Origin: Medicago truncatula
Taxonomy: Eukaryota; Streptophyta; Magnoliopsida; Fabales; Fabaceae
Assembly: GCF_003473485.1 (NCBI RefSeq)
Contig: NC_053044.1
Coordinates: forward strand, 51,376,091-51,440,090
Reading direction: 5' to 3'
DNA length: 64,000 nucleotides
In this document: in pieces, positions 61,515-64,000 of the stretch
Layout of the letters: the number at the start of each line of letters is the position of its first letter
Numbering within the stretch: position 1 is the first letter of the stretch
Program-made: the position numbers and the translations under genes
The notes under the pieces: generated by a model
What the model saw: only the letters and a program-made list of their open reading frames with translations
Databases searched by the model: none
What the model was told of the DNA's origin: nothing

Positions 61515-61922
61515 CTATTGATGACGACGGTATTGTGAGGTGAAAGCTCAGGAGGTTGTGGTTGTAGAGAGACGGTGATGACGGTCGTGGAGGTCGGTGA
61601 GAGGTGGATATGAGAAGATTGTTGGACGGTGGTGGTGCCGGTGAGAGAATCCAAACACATATATTCGACGAAGATATTTCAATTAAAATTCAAAATTGAG
61701 TACTTCTCTCTCAAAGCTGAAAATAATGTTAGAGTCACGGCCAAAAACTAGATATGACGTGGAAGAATTGTAACATAACAAATTGTAATCTTTCACCTAT
61801 CTTTAGGATTACAAAAATTTACCATGAATAAAATCTAGAAACTTCAGCCAAAATTGGAAAACAATTGTTTCCAATCAAAAGTTTGCATGCACTACAAAAA
61901 CTGATTTTTACCCCTCATTGAT

Positions 61923-64000
61923 TCATTCCACTCGTTTTTTCTTCTTTCTAGTCTGATTGAAGTCATCGATGGACTCCTCTTCAGTAGAGATCCTTTTGCC
62001 AATGCATTCACTATCATCACTGCTACAATCAATGATATTCAGGTCTGGTAAATGATACAGATCAATAGTTTTGCCAATTGAATTATCATATACAAGATAA
62101 ACTGCTATCCTCTTCACAATGAAACCATTCTCAAAAACAACAACCACCTCCACTTTGTTACCGGATTCTATACTTGATACTACTCTCTCCCCCTCCTCAT
62201 CTCCAAAGGAGATTAATGTCTCACTCTTATAGAGTTGAATGATGGCTCTTGTGTGATTTATCACTAACACGTTTTTAAGGCCATCTGATGTTATGTCATC
62301 TGAGGTTGAAGTATAGACAATGCACATCATTGTCTTTAAGTTATGCCTTTCCACTTGAGGGACTTCAAAAGTTACCGAAGAACCTTCAGAATTAAAGGTT
62401 AACCAATTTGGATAACTATCACCAGGGAGCAAACAACAATCACTCCCATTAACAGCCATATTCTGTAAAAGTAAAGATATGCTCAAAATTCAATTGACCA
62501 GTATATTAGTATCACCTTATCATCATTTATTCCACAATTAAAGATAATTAATTGTATTTTGGTTAAATATTTTTTTTGAAGTTACACCAAAATATTTGCT
62601 TGATTCATAAACAGAATTTTAGTCCCACTTAATTCCATCCCAACCAAAATAATAGTGTGGGGAAATAATGGCAATGACAAATTGTACCACTCTCTAAATT
62701 TTTAGTTGTAAAAGTATTTCATCAGCCAATTTCAATTAATAAATATTTGTTTATCTTCAACATGAGTATATTACAAGCACTACCAATCAATTTATTAATA
62801 CGAGACTAGTATTAAAGATATGATCAAGAGCAGTAACTGACCAATCATTTAAGTTACAAAAGTTCTTTCTGCTCTTAACAGACCACTTCTTGTGCATCTA
62901 GTAAGGTTTAATATAAAAAATCGCTTATGAAATTTGTGGGGAATCTTCCACACATGTGCCATGTAAACTGTCAATAACTGACGACATTATTTGTCAGAAG
63001 TTCAACATTATTTAAATTTTTAAGTATTTTACCCCTTTAGCAAATTGTTGTGTAGACTTGCGTGTATTGTTTATAGACATATAAACTAAAGAATTCAAAT
63101 GTATGAGGTGGTACACACACAAGCAGGCATACAAGTGGAGACAAAGAGAATGTATGTCAACAAAGAATATTTGAATTAAAAGAGATTTGAAGGAATATTT
63201 TGATCCTGAAACTGTAGAAGTAGTCATATTTGATAACTGTGATGTTGTTGCAATTGATTCCAAATCCTTAAAAACTGTGGCAATTAATGCATCCAAAATA
63301 TTTTTTGCATCCAGAGAAAGTTGACATTCTGAGTTGCAATCCACCCAAAGACTTCGAAGCCTTTGAAGGTGGTTAGAAAAGGAGGATAGTTCATGGGAAC
63401 TACTACTTGGCAGCAGGTGCATGAAATGGTGATGTGAGATTATTTGTTGGTGACATCCAAGACCAAATGATAGATGGAAACACATCACGTGAAAATCCTT
63501 CATAGCCGCACAGGTGACCTCACTACTGATAAAGGCACTCTTGTTATCGCAGTGTTATTTGCAACCAAAGTAGTTAAAGATTTCATTTATTCCATGTCCT
63601 CTTCCAACTTGTTAATCTTTAAACAGCCAGAAAGAATGAGAGTTTTTAGAGATTTTAATTTGTATGTGCTTCTTGGGAGGCTACATAGGCTAATACAGTC
63701 TTCCAAATTTATCAGAAGAATTTTGTCGAGATGTCCAATGCTAGGAGAAATCTCAGATAACATTGGGCAATCTTTGAGTACTAGCTTTTCGAGATTAGGC
63801 ATGTTTGAAAAGTCAAGGCTTCGTGTGAGATAATGAGAATGACTAAGATTGAGAATTTTTAGCTTTTCCATCTTCTGCAAGAACATGAATTTTATAGACA
63901 AAACTTAAGGAAGAAGCTTAGAACAATAAATGAAAGATTTTAGAATGTATCAATAACCTTGAGAGTGAAAAGTGAATATTTACAATAGTGCAATGTCATT
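61923..64000 (-). pseudogene. 3' part of a TIR-NBS-LRR disease-resistance gene, decayed
   Basis: Read on the minus strand from the window edge. An LRR exon starts at 63874 after CTTGCAG and encodes MEKLKILNLSHSHYLTRSLD and further LRR units with LEKLVLKDCPMLSEISPSIG and LKTLILSGCLKINKLEEDME, then hits TAA at 63587-63589. Reading on gives MKSLTTLVANNTAITRVPLS, a frameshift with apparent loss of about 20-30 bp, CGYEGFSRDVFPSIIWSWMS, another stop and shift, then SSSSHELSSFSNHLQRLRSL. The last exon (61923-62462) is still open: 179 residues with LLPGDSYPNWLTFNSEGSSV, the post-LRR C-terminal domain of legume TNL proteins, and a basic end. Intact relatives sense pathogen effectors. With two stops and two shifts this copy cannot make a full protein. 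TIR and NBS exons, if present, lie beyond the window. Confidence 0.85.

Larger units (their letters stand above)
58745..61922. other. Intergenic with MITE and LTR-like DNA
   Basis: Contains the elements at 59057-59434, 59988-60063 and 60090-61514 listed separately. No host gene is supported here; a minus-strand frame at 61472-61660 is Thr/Ser/Pro-rich without family signs. Confidence 0.5.

Noticed and set aside
63474-63833. 119-codon plus-strand frame
   Set aside because: Antisense shadow of the TNL leucine-rich repeats.

Overview
The window looks like nuclear DNA of a dicot, most likely a papilionoid legume of the Medicago/Trifolium/Pisum type. This is inferred from small exons in AT-rich DNA with GT-AG introns, a TIR-NBS-LRR C-terminus of the legume kind, an Rf-like PPR gene and a dense load of short inverted-repeat elements. 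No bacterial, organellar or viral gene set is visible.

Layout. 1-1310: a truncated LTR, a foldback element and a tRNA-like repeat. 1298-2404: an intronless P-class PPR gene (minus) whose stop lies in repeat DNA. 3.8-4.1 kb: an RNase H relic of a LINE. 4.7-26.1 kb: three tandem seven-exon neprosin-family genes, all minus. Copy A (4671-8144) is intact. Copy B (12108-19388) has lost the end of exon 6 and carries a structurally complete Ty1/copia element with identical 207-bp LTRs. Copy C (23247-26061) has a GT-to-AT donor mutation in intron 5 and a MITE placed across the exon 2 donor. 28.4-34.7 kb: a 12-exon RuvB-like 1 (RVB1) helicase gene (minus) with a 963-bp transposon in intron 4. 37.4-42.7 kb: an ICE1/SCREAM-like bHLH gene (minus) with a TRIM element in intron 1. 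43-47 kb: repeats, including a duplicated segment that gives a filled and an empty site for one small retroposon. 47266-47433: a 55-residue arabinogalactan-peptide gene (plus). 48.2-54.4 kb: a nine-exon vacuolar processing enzyme (legumain) gene (minus). 57.7-58.7 kb: a probable three-exon gene for a small, perhaps mitochondrial, protein. 61.9-64.0 kb: the 3' part of a decayed TIR-NBS-LRR gene (minus) that runs off the window.

The genes do not form a pathway; this is an ordinary gene-rich plant segment. The strongest signals are the contrasting fates of the three neprosin copies and the many young transposons with readable target-site duplications. At least five elements of Mutator type have 9-bp duplications. 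Exon boundaries were read by eye from splice signals, frame continuity and comparison of paralogues inside the window; there is no transcript evidence.
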